From assembly GCA_023387715.1 (NCBI GenBank), contig JAEWHQ010000235.1, forward strand, positions 1 to 6,832: DNA of 6,832 nt. The letters are read 5' to 3'. Each line of letters opens with the position of its first letter. The stretch's first letter is position 1. The DNA is from Pseudomonadota bacterium (GTDB taxonomy: Bacteria > Pseudomonadota > Alphaproteobacteria > Rhizobiales > Rhizobiaceae). Under the pieces are notes generated by a model that made no database searches, was not told where the DNA came from, and saw only the letters and a program-made list of their open reading frames with translations. This document shows positions 1 through 5,038 of this stretch, one piece after another. The position numbers were made by a program, and so were the translations under genes.

Positions 1-94
1 ACACACGATCATCCTGTGGTTAAATGTGGGAAGACTGTTTAAGCGCCTGCCGTAAAAACCTGATATATCAATGAGTTAGCTAATCAGGTGGTTA
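1..94. other. Left-edge segment, possible tail of a convergent gene
   Basis: No complete gene fits here. On the plus strand one frame is open from base 2 to a TAA at 53-55 and reads HTIILWLNVGRLFKRLP, which could be the C-terminus of a membrane protein. Another frame is open from base 1 to a TAA at 40-42. Either could be the end of a gene entering from the left and converging on the binding-protein gene, which would suit the hairpin at 95-132. Such short open stretches also occur by chance, so the gene call is weak. A 7-bp inverted repeat (58-64 with 83-89) is too loose to interpret. Confidence 0.2.
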
Positions 95-132
95 AAACAT
101 GCGGATGATCTCTAAACAGCATCCGCATGTTT
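95..132 (-). terminator. Rho-independent terminator after the binding-protein gene
   Basis: Bases 95-107 and 120-132 form a perfect 13-bp stem (core CATGCGGATG with CATCCGCATG) around a 12-nt loop. The hairpin begins 38 bp past the stop of the minus-strand binding-protein gene. Read on the minus strand the stem ends in a run of four T (97-94), so it should terminate that transcript. On the plus strand only three T follow, so termination of a convergent gene from the left would be weaker. The T tract is short for a classical terminator, but stem length and position make the call good. Confidence 0.75.
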
Positions 133-170
133 CAATGGCTTGGATTTAAACGCTTGAAACCACAGCGTTT

Positions 171-1307
171 TTACATTTTGCACTCGGAAGCGTAAGCATC
201 CTGATGGTCGGTGAAGGATGTCGCTACGATTTTATTGGTCAGAACGCCATCTTCTTTAATCACTTCGCGGATATAAATATCCTGAATCGGGTGATTATTA
301 TTGCCGAATTTAAACTTGCCGCGAACACTGTCAAAATCTGCTTCCTTCAAAGCAGCGCGGAAAGCGTCTTTGTCTTTAATGCTGACTTTCGCAGCAGCTG
401 ACAAAATCAGATTAGCAGCATCATAACCTTGGGTCGCATAAAGCGATGGAATACGGCCAAACTCAGCTTTAAAAGCGTCGACATACTTCTTGTTGGCTGC
501 GTTATCGAGATCTTTTGACCAATGCGACGAGTTTTTCACACCCAAAGCTGCATCACCAATCGCGGCCAAAACATCCTGATCAAAGGAGAAACCTGGTCCC
601 ATCACCGGAATATCGACGCCAGACTGTGAATATTGCTTCATGAAAGCAATGCCCATGCCACCCGGCAAGAAGAAATAGACGGAATCTGCACCGGAAGCAC
701 GGATTTCAGCAATTTCAGCCGCATAATCGGTCTGGCCGACTTTGGTGTAAACTTCACCAGCCAATTCGCCTTTGAAGAAACGCTTGAAACCAGTCAGCGC
801 ATCCGTACCTGCCGGATAGTTTGGCGCAAGAATGAAAGCTTTTTTATAACCTGCATCATTGGCGTAATTACCGACCGCTTCATGCAAGTTATCGTTCTGA
901 TAAGCGGCATTGAAGTAATTCGGGCTGCATTTTTCACCAGCCAAAGCCGAAGGCCCCGCATTAGTGGAGATATAGATCTTATCTTGTGCGACCGCACCCG
1001 GCACCACAGCCATCGCCAAATTCGACCATACAATACCGGTAAGAATGTCAACCTTATCGCTCTGGATCATTTTATCGGCAATTTGCACCGCCAATTCAGG
1101 TTTTTGCGCATCGTCTTCAACCACAACTTCAATATCTTTATTGCCTGACTGTTTCAAAGCCAGCAAAAAACCGTCGCGAATATCAACGCCAAGCCCTGCT
1201 CCGCCGCCGGACAAAGTGGTAATCATGCCTACTTTAATAGGCTCAGCCAAAGCTGTGCCGGAAAGCAACATGCTTAAACCTAAGAAAGCTGATGTCATTT
1301 TTTTCAT
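171..1307 (-). CDS. ABC transporter periplasmic substrate-binding protein (LivJ/aromatic-acid type)
   Basis: This 378-residue protein is a type I periplasmic binding protein of the branched-chain amino acid family (Peripla_BP_6), which captures a small ligand for an ABC importer. It starts with a signal peptide (MKKMTSAFLGLSMLLSGTALA, cleavage after ALA at about residue 21). The mature part opens with IKVGMITTLSGGGAGLG, a typical first strand and ligand loop. Cys127 and Cys376 are the only cysteines I see and probably form a disulfide tying the C-terminus down. The length is normal. The ATG start has a strong GAGGGG site (1314-1319) six bases upstream. It lies 56 bp after the hydrolase gene on the same strand, so the two are probably cotranscribed. 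Members of this family beside CoA ligases often bind aromatic acids; that ligand class is inferred here. No permease or ATPase genes follow. Confidence 0.9.
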   Translation of the reverse strand: MKKMTSAFLGLSMLLSGTALAEPIKVGMITTLSGGGAGLGVDIRDGFLLALKQSGNKDIEVVVEDDAQKPELAVQIADKMIQSDKVDILTGIVWSNLAMAVVPGAVAQDKIYISTNAGPSALAGEKCSPNYFNAAYQNDNLHEAVGNYANDAGYKKAFILAPNYPAGTDALTGFKRFFKGELAGEVYTKVGQTDYAAEIAEIRASGADSVYFFLPGGMGIAFMKQYSQSGVDIPVMGPGFSFDQDVLAAIGDAALGVKNSSHWSKDLDNAANKKYVDAFKAEFGRIPSLYATQGYDAANLILSAAAKVSIKDKDAFRAALKEADFDSVRGKFKFGNNNHPIQDIYIREVIKEDGVLTNKIVATSFTDHQDAYASECKM

Positions 1308-1363
1308 GAATTTCCCCTCGATTTTTATTTTTTATAATTCTCTATCAATTTGCTAGCATAAAT

Positions 1364-2218
1364 TCAGGCAATTTCCAGAAGCGTTTTTGTTAAAATATGC
1401 GCCGGATCGCACAAACCGTCTATTATATTTAAGTGGTGCCTGTCTGCCTCCTCGACAAAATTGACCTCACAAGCAAATCCGCTCCAAATATTAGTGTGTA
1501 GTGCACTTTGTCTAATAAATTCAGGCAGTTCAGCTCCTCCAACCCATGCTGTTAACTTGGCGCCGTTGACAGGCTCCAACAACGCAGGGCTCTCGGCATA
1601 GGCCTGCTTATCATTGAGCCGCAAAACCTCATTCATTTCTGTTCTCATCAATGGTCGCAAGTCACTCAGGCCTGAAATAGAGACTGTATGCTTGATCCGC
1701 TGCATAATATTAGCATCAAGCGGCGAGGTTTGCGTATTCATGCGGCTAACAATCTGACCACCAGCAGAATGGCCGACCAAATAAATTGACCCGTTAACTT
1801 TGCTTGCAGCATGTTTAATCGCGTTAGCTGCCTCGATGACAATGTCTCCAATCCGTACAACAGGACAGAGCGTATAAGAAATGACAGCGACAGCAAAGCC
1901 ATGCGCAAGAGCACCAGCTGCTAAATAAGAGGAATAAGACTTATCAAGCTTCATCCAATAGCCGCCGTGAACATAGACGACCAAGCCTTTAACACCTTCT
2001 TTTTTAAGGTTGTTTATGGATTGCGGATAAAAAAGATCATATTGGTTACGCCTACGTGACCCATAAATGATATCAGCTTCCAATCGGTCTTCTTGTGAAG
2101 CTTTCTCACGAAAGCGAAGCGATTTCTCCTGCCATAAGGGCGGATATTCCGCTGAATTGGAAACATGCAGCACGTTAGAATAAGCCAGATCCCAATCTAT
2201 TTTGCTAATATCATTCAA
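1364..2218 (-). CDS. Alpha/beta hydrolase, kynurenine formamidase-like
   Basis: This is a cytoplasmic serine hydrolase of 284 residues in the esterase/arylformamidase group. The oxyanion-hole motif HGGYW is at residues 84-88 and the nucleophile elbow GHSAGG at 149-154 (Ser151). The catalytic His is one of H261/H262 in RHHLNIIDG. The acid is probably in the segment GGAELPEF. The N-terminal IDWDLAYSN and YPPLWQE stretches resemble bacterial kynurenine formamidase-like proteins. I chose the TTG at 2218 because GGGAGAGG (2227-2234) sits eight bases upstream and the protein then begins at the conserved part. The frame is open back to a GTG at 2311 (315 aa), but that start has no ribosome binding site and abuts the operator palindrome. 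Near a 2-aminobenzoate-type CoA ligase, hydrolysis of a formyl or acyl anthranilate to the free acid is a reasonable guess; an ester substrate is equally possible. It is divergent from marR. Confidence 0.85.
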   Translation of the reverse strand: MNDISKIDWDLAYSNVLHVSNSAEYPPLWQEKSLRFREKASQEDRLEADIIYGSRRRNQYDLFYPQSINNLKKEGVKGLVVYVHGGYWMKLDKSYSSYLAAGALAHGFAVAVISYTLCPVVRIGDIVIEAANAIKHAASKVNGSIYLVGHSAGGQIVSRMNTQTSPLDANIMQRIKHTVSISGLSDLRPLMRTEMNEVLRLNDKQAYAESPALLEPVNGAKLTAWVGGAELPEFIRQSALHTNIWSGFACEVNFVEEADRHHLNIIDGLCDPAHILTKTLLEIA

Positions 2219-2226
2219 ACTTCGCA

Positions 2227-2234
2227 CCTCTCCC
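2227..2234 (-). promoter_or_regulatory. Ribosome binding site that sets the hydrolase TTG start
   Basis: On the minus strand these bases read GGGAGAGG, with eight bases to the TTG at 2218-2216. No comparable site precedes the upstream in-frame GTG at 2311. If this start is used, the mRNA has an untranslated leader of roughly 90 nt or more between the operator palindrome and the gene. Confidence 0.7.
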
Positions 2235-2317
2235 AGTGTGTTCCGCTGAATTAAGCTGCCCGTTTCTTTTTTACATGTTAATATGCGTGGCAATGGCCCT
2301 ATTGTCGACACAAGATC

Positions 2318-2359
2318 AAAATAATTTCAAGCATGAAGTTTCATACTTGAAATTATTTT
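2318..2359. promoter_or_regulatory. 42-bp palindromic operator in the divergent promoter region
   Basis: The arms AAAATAATTTCAAG (2318-2331) and CTTGAAATTATTTT (2346-2359) are exact inverted repeats. Symmetry continues through the middle, so 19 of 21 base pairs match; the exceptions are the centre pair 2338/2339 and the pair 2332/2345. Each half also contains its own smaller dyad of the form TTTCA-N4-TGAA (2326-2337 and 2340-2352), which suggests two adjacent dimer sites. It lies between the divergent hydrolase and marR genes, the usual place for a MarR-family operator. I infer that the product of the gene at 2457-2948 binds here and represses both sides until an aromatic ligand or its CoA thioester is present. 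Confidence 0.75.
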
Positions 2360-2361
2360 GT

Positions 2362-2391
2362 TTGGTGTCAGGATGGATAAGTGAATAAGAT
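2362..2391 (+). promoter_or_regulatory. Candidate promoter for the marR-ligase unit
   Basis: TTGGTG (2362-2367) and TAAGAT (2386-2391) are separated by 18 bp and would start transcription near 2398, just ahead of the strong ribosome binding site at 2402-2407. The match to the consensus is only moderate. The position immediately beside the palindrome makes repression by a bound regulator plausible. I did not find a convincing minus-strand promoter; it probably overlaps the palindrome. Confidence 0.4.
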
Positions 2392-2412
2392 ATCCGTTTT
2401 TGGGAGGAAACA

Positions 2413-2457
2413 ATGTCTTATATGACCATACTGCTTTGGCCGGATGAACTGCGCTAA
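2413..2457 (+). CDS. 14-codon leader ORF translationally coupled to marR
   Basis: This short frame encodes MSYMTILLWPDELR. Its ATG has the best ribosome binding site in the region, GGGAGG at 2402-2407 with five bases of spacing. Its TAA (2455-2457) overlaps the marR ATG (2457-2459) as TAATG, the classic arrangement for translational coupling. The marR start itself has no clear Shine-Dalgarno sequence, so ribosomes finishing the leader probably re-initiate on marR. The peptide has one Trp and no run of a single amino acid, so ribosome-stalling attenuation is not evident. An alternative is that an ancestral, longer MarR N-terminus was split by a frameshift. I do not recognise the peptide. Confidence 0.55.
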   Translation: MSYMTILLWPDELR

Positions 2458-2948
2458 TGCCAGAAAACAAAGTTTTAGCGTCCAAAATGACAAGTGCTGA
2501 CCGTTTGACATCAAAGCAAAACCTGCGCGTTTGGCTGAAAGTTTTAAAAACGACCAAGCATATTGAAGCTATGATTCGCGAAAAACTTCGTGATGAATTC
2601 GATACCACATTGCCCCGTTTCGACGTGATGTCCGCGCTTTATCGTTTTGATGAAGGCTTGCGCATGTCGGAACTATCCGCGGCTTTACGCGTTTCAAACG
2701 GCAATGTTACCGGCATTATTGAACGACTGGTTTCTGATGGTCTTGTGCTCAGAGAAACCGTTTCAGGCGATAAACGCGCAACCATCGTACGCTTAACCAA
2801 AGCAGGCAGAGCCAGCTTTGAAACCTTAGCCGATGCCCATGAAAAATGGATTGATGACGTTTTGCAGGTTTTGGAGCCTGCACAAAGCGCGGCGCTTTTA
2901 ACGATAATGGATGAAATTGACCACTCCCGTGGTTTTACTGAAGGCTGA
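2457..2948 (+). CDS. MarR-family transcriptional regulator
   Basis: This 163-residue protein has the length and layout of a MarR dimer. It has a helical N-terminal dimerisation part (about 20-50), a winged helix-turn-helix at about 52-115 with recognition helix SNGNVTGIIERLVSDGLV (80-97), and a wing carrying the hallmark Asp-Lys-Arg at 105-107 (GDKRATIVRLT). A C-terminal helix bundle (about 120-160) completes the dimer interface. MarR regulators next to aromatic-CoA ligases (for example BadR or CouR types) usually sense an aromatic acid or acyl-CoA and act as repressors. The same role here is inferred from position: it is divergent from the hydrolase across a 42-bp palindrome and 62 bp upstream of the ligase on the same strand. 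The ATG at 2457 lacks its own strong ribosome binding site and overlaps the leader ORF stop. Met11 (2487) is an alternative start, also without a site. Confidence 0.92.
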   Translation: MPENKVLASKMTSADRLTSKQNLRVWLKVLKTTKHIEAMIREKLRDEFDTTLPRFDVMSALYRFDEGLRMSELSAALRVSNGNVTGIIERLVSDGLVLRETVSGDKRATIVRLTKAGRASFETLADAHEKWIDDVLQVLEPAQSAALLTIMDEIDHSRGFTEG

Positions 2949-2966
2949 CCTCCCGCAGCCTGCCTA

Positions 2967-2984
2967 TTGTTTTATTTAAAACAA
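2967..2984. repeat. Small inverted repeat between marR and the ligase
   Basis: TTGTTTT (2967-2973) and AAAACAA (2978-2984) flank the loop ATTT. The dyad sits 18 bp after the marR stop and 26 bp before the ligase start. It is all A/T apart from one pair per arm, so it is a weak hairpin and unlikely to terminate transcription. It could be a secondary protein-binding site or chance in AT-rich DNA. Confidence 0.3.
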
Positions 2985-3010
2985 ATATAGAGCATAGCAG
3001 GGGAATAAAC

Positions 3011-4633
3011 ATGCTTGGTCCTTCCGCGCATATTGATGATTTTTCGCGAAAAAATTTGCCGCCATTTCAGGAATGGCCTGAGTTGCACACGTACAACTTT
3101 CAATATCCAGACTATCTAAACGCTGCCGTCGAACTAACTGATGCGATGGTTGCCAAGGGTTTTGGTGACAAAACCGCACTGATCGGGAATGGTCGGCGTC
3201 GCACTTACAAAGAATTATCCGACTGGACCAACCGTCTGGCGCATGTGCTGGTAGAAGATTACGGCATTGTACCGGGTAACCGCATTCTGATCCGCTCAGC
3301 CAATAACCCCGCGATGGTCGCCTGCTGACTGGCCGCCACCAAAGCTGGAGCGGTTGTCATTAATACTATGCCGATGCTGCGCGCTGGTGAACTGACAAAA
3401 ATCGTCGATAAGGCACAAGTCAGCCTCGCGCTCTGCGATAGCCGTTTGCTTGATGACATGGTGGCTTGTGCTGAAGACAGCATTTATCTCAAACGCGTTG
3501 TCGCCTTTGACGGCACCGCCAATCATGAAGCCGAACTTGATTATGCCGCGCTTGATAAACCAGTGCAATTTGAAGCGGTAAAAACCGGTCGTGACGATGT
3601 TGCTTTGCTTGGTTTCACATCCGGAACGACTGGTGAACCAAAGGCCACCATGCATTTTCATCGTGACCTGCTGATGATTGCCGATGGTTACGCCAAAGAA
3701 GTGCTTAATGTGCAGCCGGAAGATATTTTTGTCGGCTCCCCTCCTCTCGCCTTTACATTCGGCCTTGGCGGGTTGGCGGTGTTTCCTCTGCGTTTTGGCG
3801 CAACAGCCGCATTGCTGGAGCAAGCAAGTCCGCCCAATATGATCAAACTCATTGAAACTTATAGGGCGACAATCAGCTTTACCGCACCGACGGCCTATCG
3901 GGTAATGTTGCAAGCGATGGAAGATGGCGCTGATCTTTCTTCCCTTCGTATGGCGGTCGCTGCCGGTGAAACATTGCCAGCGCCTATTTACGATGCATGG
4001 ATTAAAGCGACAGGCAAACCTTTGCTTGATGGCATTGGCGCAACAGAAATGCTCCATATTTTCATCAGCAATCGGCTGGAGGATTCTGGCCCCGGAAGCA
4101 CCGGCAAACCAGTAAGCGGCTACGAAGCAAAAATCGTCGATGACAATATGCAGGAAGTTCCGCGCAATACGATCGGCCGTCTGGCTGTGCGCGGGCCAAC
4201 CGGCTGCCGCTATCTTGCCGACAAGCGCCAGCAAGATTATGTACGTGATGGCTGGAACTTAACCGGCGATGCGTTTTATCAAGACGATGACGGCTATTTC
4301 CATTTTGCGGCGCGAAATGATGATATGATTATCTCAGCCGGATATAATATTGCCGGGCCCGAAGTTGAGGCCGCCCTCCTCGCGCACCCCGATGTCAGTG
4401 AGTGCGCTGTCATTGGTGCCGAGGATGAAGAACGCGGCCAACGCGTGCAAGCTTATATCGTCTTGCAGAAAGGCGCCATACAATCGGACGAAATGATTAA
4501 GCGCTTACAAGACCATGTCAAACAGGTGATCGCGCCTTATAAATATCCTCGCAGAATTTTGTTTGTTGAAGCCTTGCCTAAAACGCCTACAGGCAAAATT
4601 CAGCGCTATCTTTTAAAAAAAATGCACCATTAA
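3011..4633 (+). pseudogene. Benzoate/2-aminobenzoate-CoA ligase, interrupted by one in-frame TGA
   Basis: The reading frame is 540 codons, normal for benzoate-CoA ligase-like enzymes that convert an aromatic acid, CoA and ATP to aryl-CoA, AMP and pyrophosphate. The opening residues (AHIDDFSRKNLPPFQEWP) are typical of the 2-aminobenzoate-CoA ligase group. Key motifs are intact: the ATP loop SGTTGEPK (204-211), GATE (343-346), TGD (418-420), the hinge region RNDDMIISAGYNI (from 435) and the catalytic Lys529 in PTGKIQR. Codon 106 (3326-3328) is TGA in the context VAC-stop-LAATKAGAVV. From memory of the family this position is Trp (TGG), so one G-to-A change explains it. Frame and homology continue without a shift on both sides. 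Reinitiation at the ATG at 3368 would lack the first 119 residues and has no good ribosome binding site. The gene start has AGGGGA at 2999-3004. It is probably inactive unless the stop is read through or is a sequencing error. Confidence 0.85.
3082..3097. promoter_or_regulatory. Degenerate parS-like 16-mer inside the ligase gene
   Basis: GTTGCACACGTACAAC differs from the perfect site at 4648-4663 at two positions (5 and 8). The outer four base pairs and the pairs at 6/11 and 7/10 keep dyad symmetry. It lies within coding sequence for ELHTYN, so the match may be chance. It is about 1.57 kb from the main pair of sites, within the distance over which ParB-type proteins spread. I rate binding as possible only. 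Confidence 0.3.
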
Positions 4634-4644
4634 GATATTACTCA

Positions 4645-4666
4645 GGAGTTGTACGCGTACAACTCC
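4645..4666. promoter_or_regulatory. parS: parS-like centromere site 1
   Basis: The core GTTGTACGCGTACAAC (4648-4663) is a perfect 16-bp palindrome that fits the repABC parS pattern GTT-N4-GC-N4-AAC. Symmetry extends three bases each side (GGA and TCC) to a perfect 22 bp. RepB should bind here and, with RepA, segregate the replicon. The site lies 11 bp past the ligase stop. As RNA it could also fold as a nine-pair stem with loop CGCG followed by CTTCTCTTTT, so it might double as a terminator for the ligase transcript. Confidence 0.85.
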
Positions 4667-4676
4667 CTTCTCTTTT

Positions 4677-4692
4677 GTTGTACGTGTACAAC
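4677..4692. promoter_or_regulatory. parS: parS-like centromere site 2
   Basis: GTTGTACGTGTACAAC differs from site 1 at one base in the centre (GT instead of GC), so all seven outer base pairs are symmetric. Its centre is 29 bp from that of site 1. Paired sites upstream of repA are consistent with a RepB-loading centromere. The off-consensus centre could lower its affinity. Confidence 0.8.
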
Positions 4693-4762
4693 CGAACTAT
4701 GCATCACATTGCAAATAAAACACGCATTATAATATGCGCTAAAAATGCTGAATATCTTTAGC

Positions 4763-4771
4763 AGCGCTGAT
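4763..4771 (+). repeat. Upstream copy of the 9-mer AGCGCTGAT
   Basis: This exact 9-mer also forms the right arm of the operator dyad beside repA (5017-5025) and, inverted, the left arm (4985-4993). A copy with one mismatch, AGAGCTGAT, is at 4914-4922. Three exact copies in about 260 bp suggest a protein-binding element, most likely for RepA, which could bring distant copies together. The inner AGCGCT is self-complementary, which raises the chance of finding it in both orientations. Confidence 0.45.
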
Positions 4772-4954
4772 AGCGGCAGATTAACCATTCTCACACCGCT
4801 CAAACTCCGCCTGTCAACAAAACCAAGCCATTTATAAAAAACCTTGTAACTGCTTGATTCTTGTAAGATAACAAGGCATCTTGCATTTACCTCAGCTGTT
4901 GTATGGCGTTAAAAGAGCTGATATCACTATGGTAACTAATCTCTTAATGAGCGA

Positions 4955-4983
4955 TTGCTCTCTGATTAGAATCGAGTCATAAT
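4955..4983 (+). promoter_or_regulatory. repA (repABC operon) promoter
   Basis: TTGCTC (4955-4960) and CATAAT (4978-4983) are spaced by 17 bp. The -10 box matches the consensus in five of six positions. Transcription would start near 4990, inside the left arm of the inverted repeat at 4985-5025, giving a 5' leader of about 50 nt. This is the best promoter in the gap and fits the compact autoregulated promoters of repABC operons. Confidence 0.6.
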
Positions 4984-4984
4984 A

Positions 4985-5025
4985 ATCAGCGCTTATATTA
5001 GTCCATTTCGGAAAAAAGCGCTGAT
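4985..5025. promoter_or_regulatory. Inverted-repeat operator overlapping the repA transcription start
   Basis: ATCAGCGCTT (4985-4994) and AAGCGCTGAT (5016-5025) are perfect 10-bp arms around 21 bp. The dyad begins two bases after the -10 box and ends five bases before the repA ribosome binding site. RepA proteins of this family, helped by RepB, repress their own operon by binding a palindrome near the promoter, so I infer that this is that operator. In the mRNA the arms could also form a hairpin just ahead of the GAGGTG site (5030-5035) and influence repA translation. Confidence 0.6.
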
Positions 5026-5038
5026 CAACGAGGTGGGT

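Larger units (their letters stand above)
4634..5032. other. repA control region, 399 bp without a gene
   Basis: This gap separates the ligase from repA and holds the partition sites (4645-4692), a repeated 9-mer, the repA promoter and its operator, each listed separately. Other items are weaker. There is an exact TATAAT (4728-4733) flanked by CGCAT and ATGCG but with no good -35 box. A possible second promoter has TTGTAA (4844-4849), 17 bp, then GATAAC (4867-4872). An inverted repeat CCTTGT/ACAAGG lies at 4842-4847 with 4871-4876. CTAATC/GATTAG at 4936-4941 with 4964-4969 surrounds the -35 box of the better promoter. I see no coding sequence here. Confidence 0.7.

Noticed and set aside
633..1148. 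Plus-strand open frame of 171 codons opposite the binding-protein gene
   Set aside because: The opposite strand has a signal peptide, family motifs and a good ribosome binding site; the plus-strand product looks like a shadow.
1308..1363. Separate promoter for the binding-protein gene in the 56-bp gap
   Set aside because: A TATAAA (1331-1336, minus strand) has no -35 box at a workable distance; the nearby TTGATA is only six bases away. Cotranscription with the hydrolase is simpler.
3326..3328. TGA in the ligase as a selenocysteine or Trp-reassigned codon
   Set aside because: I see no selenocysteine insertion hairpin just downstream, and ligases of this family do not use selenocysteine. All other genes in the window use TGG for Trp and some end in TGA (for example marR and the hydrolase), so the code is standard.
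3296..4234. Long minus-strand open frame of 312 codons inside the ligase gene
   Set aside because: It lies wholly antisense to a gene with clear motifs. Its product is rich in Cys, His and Arg with no recognisable domain, and no ribosome binding site was noted. It is a by-product of the codon usage of the sense strand.
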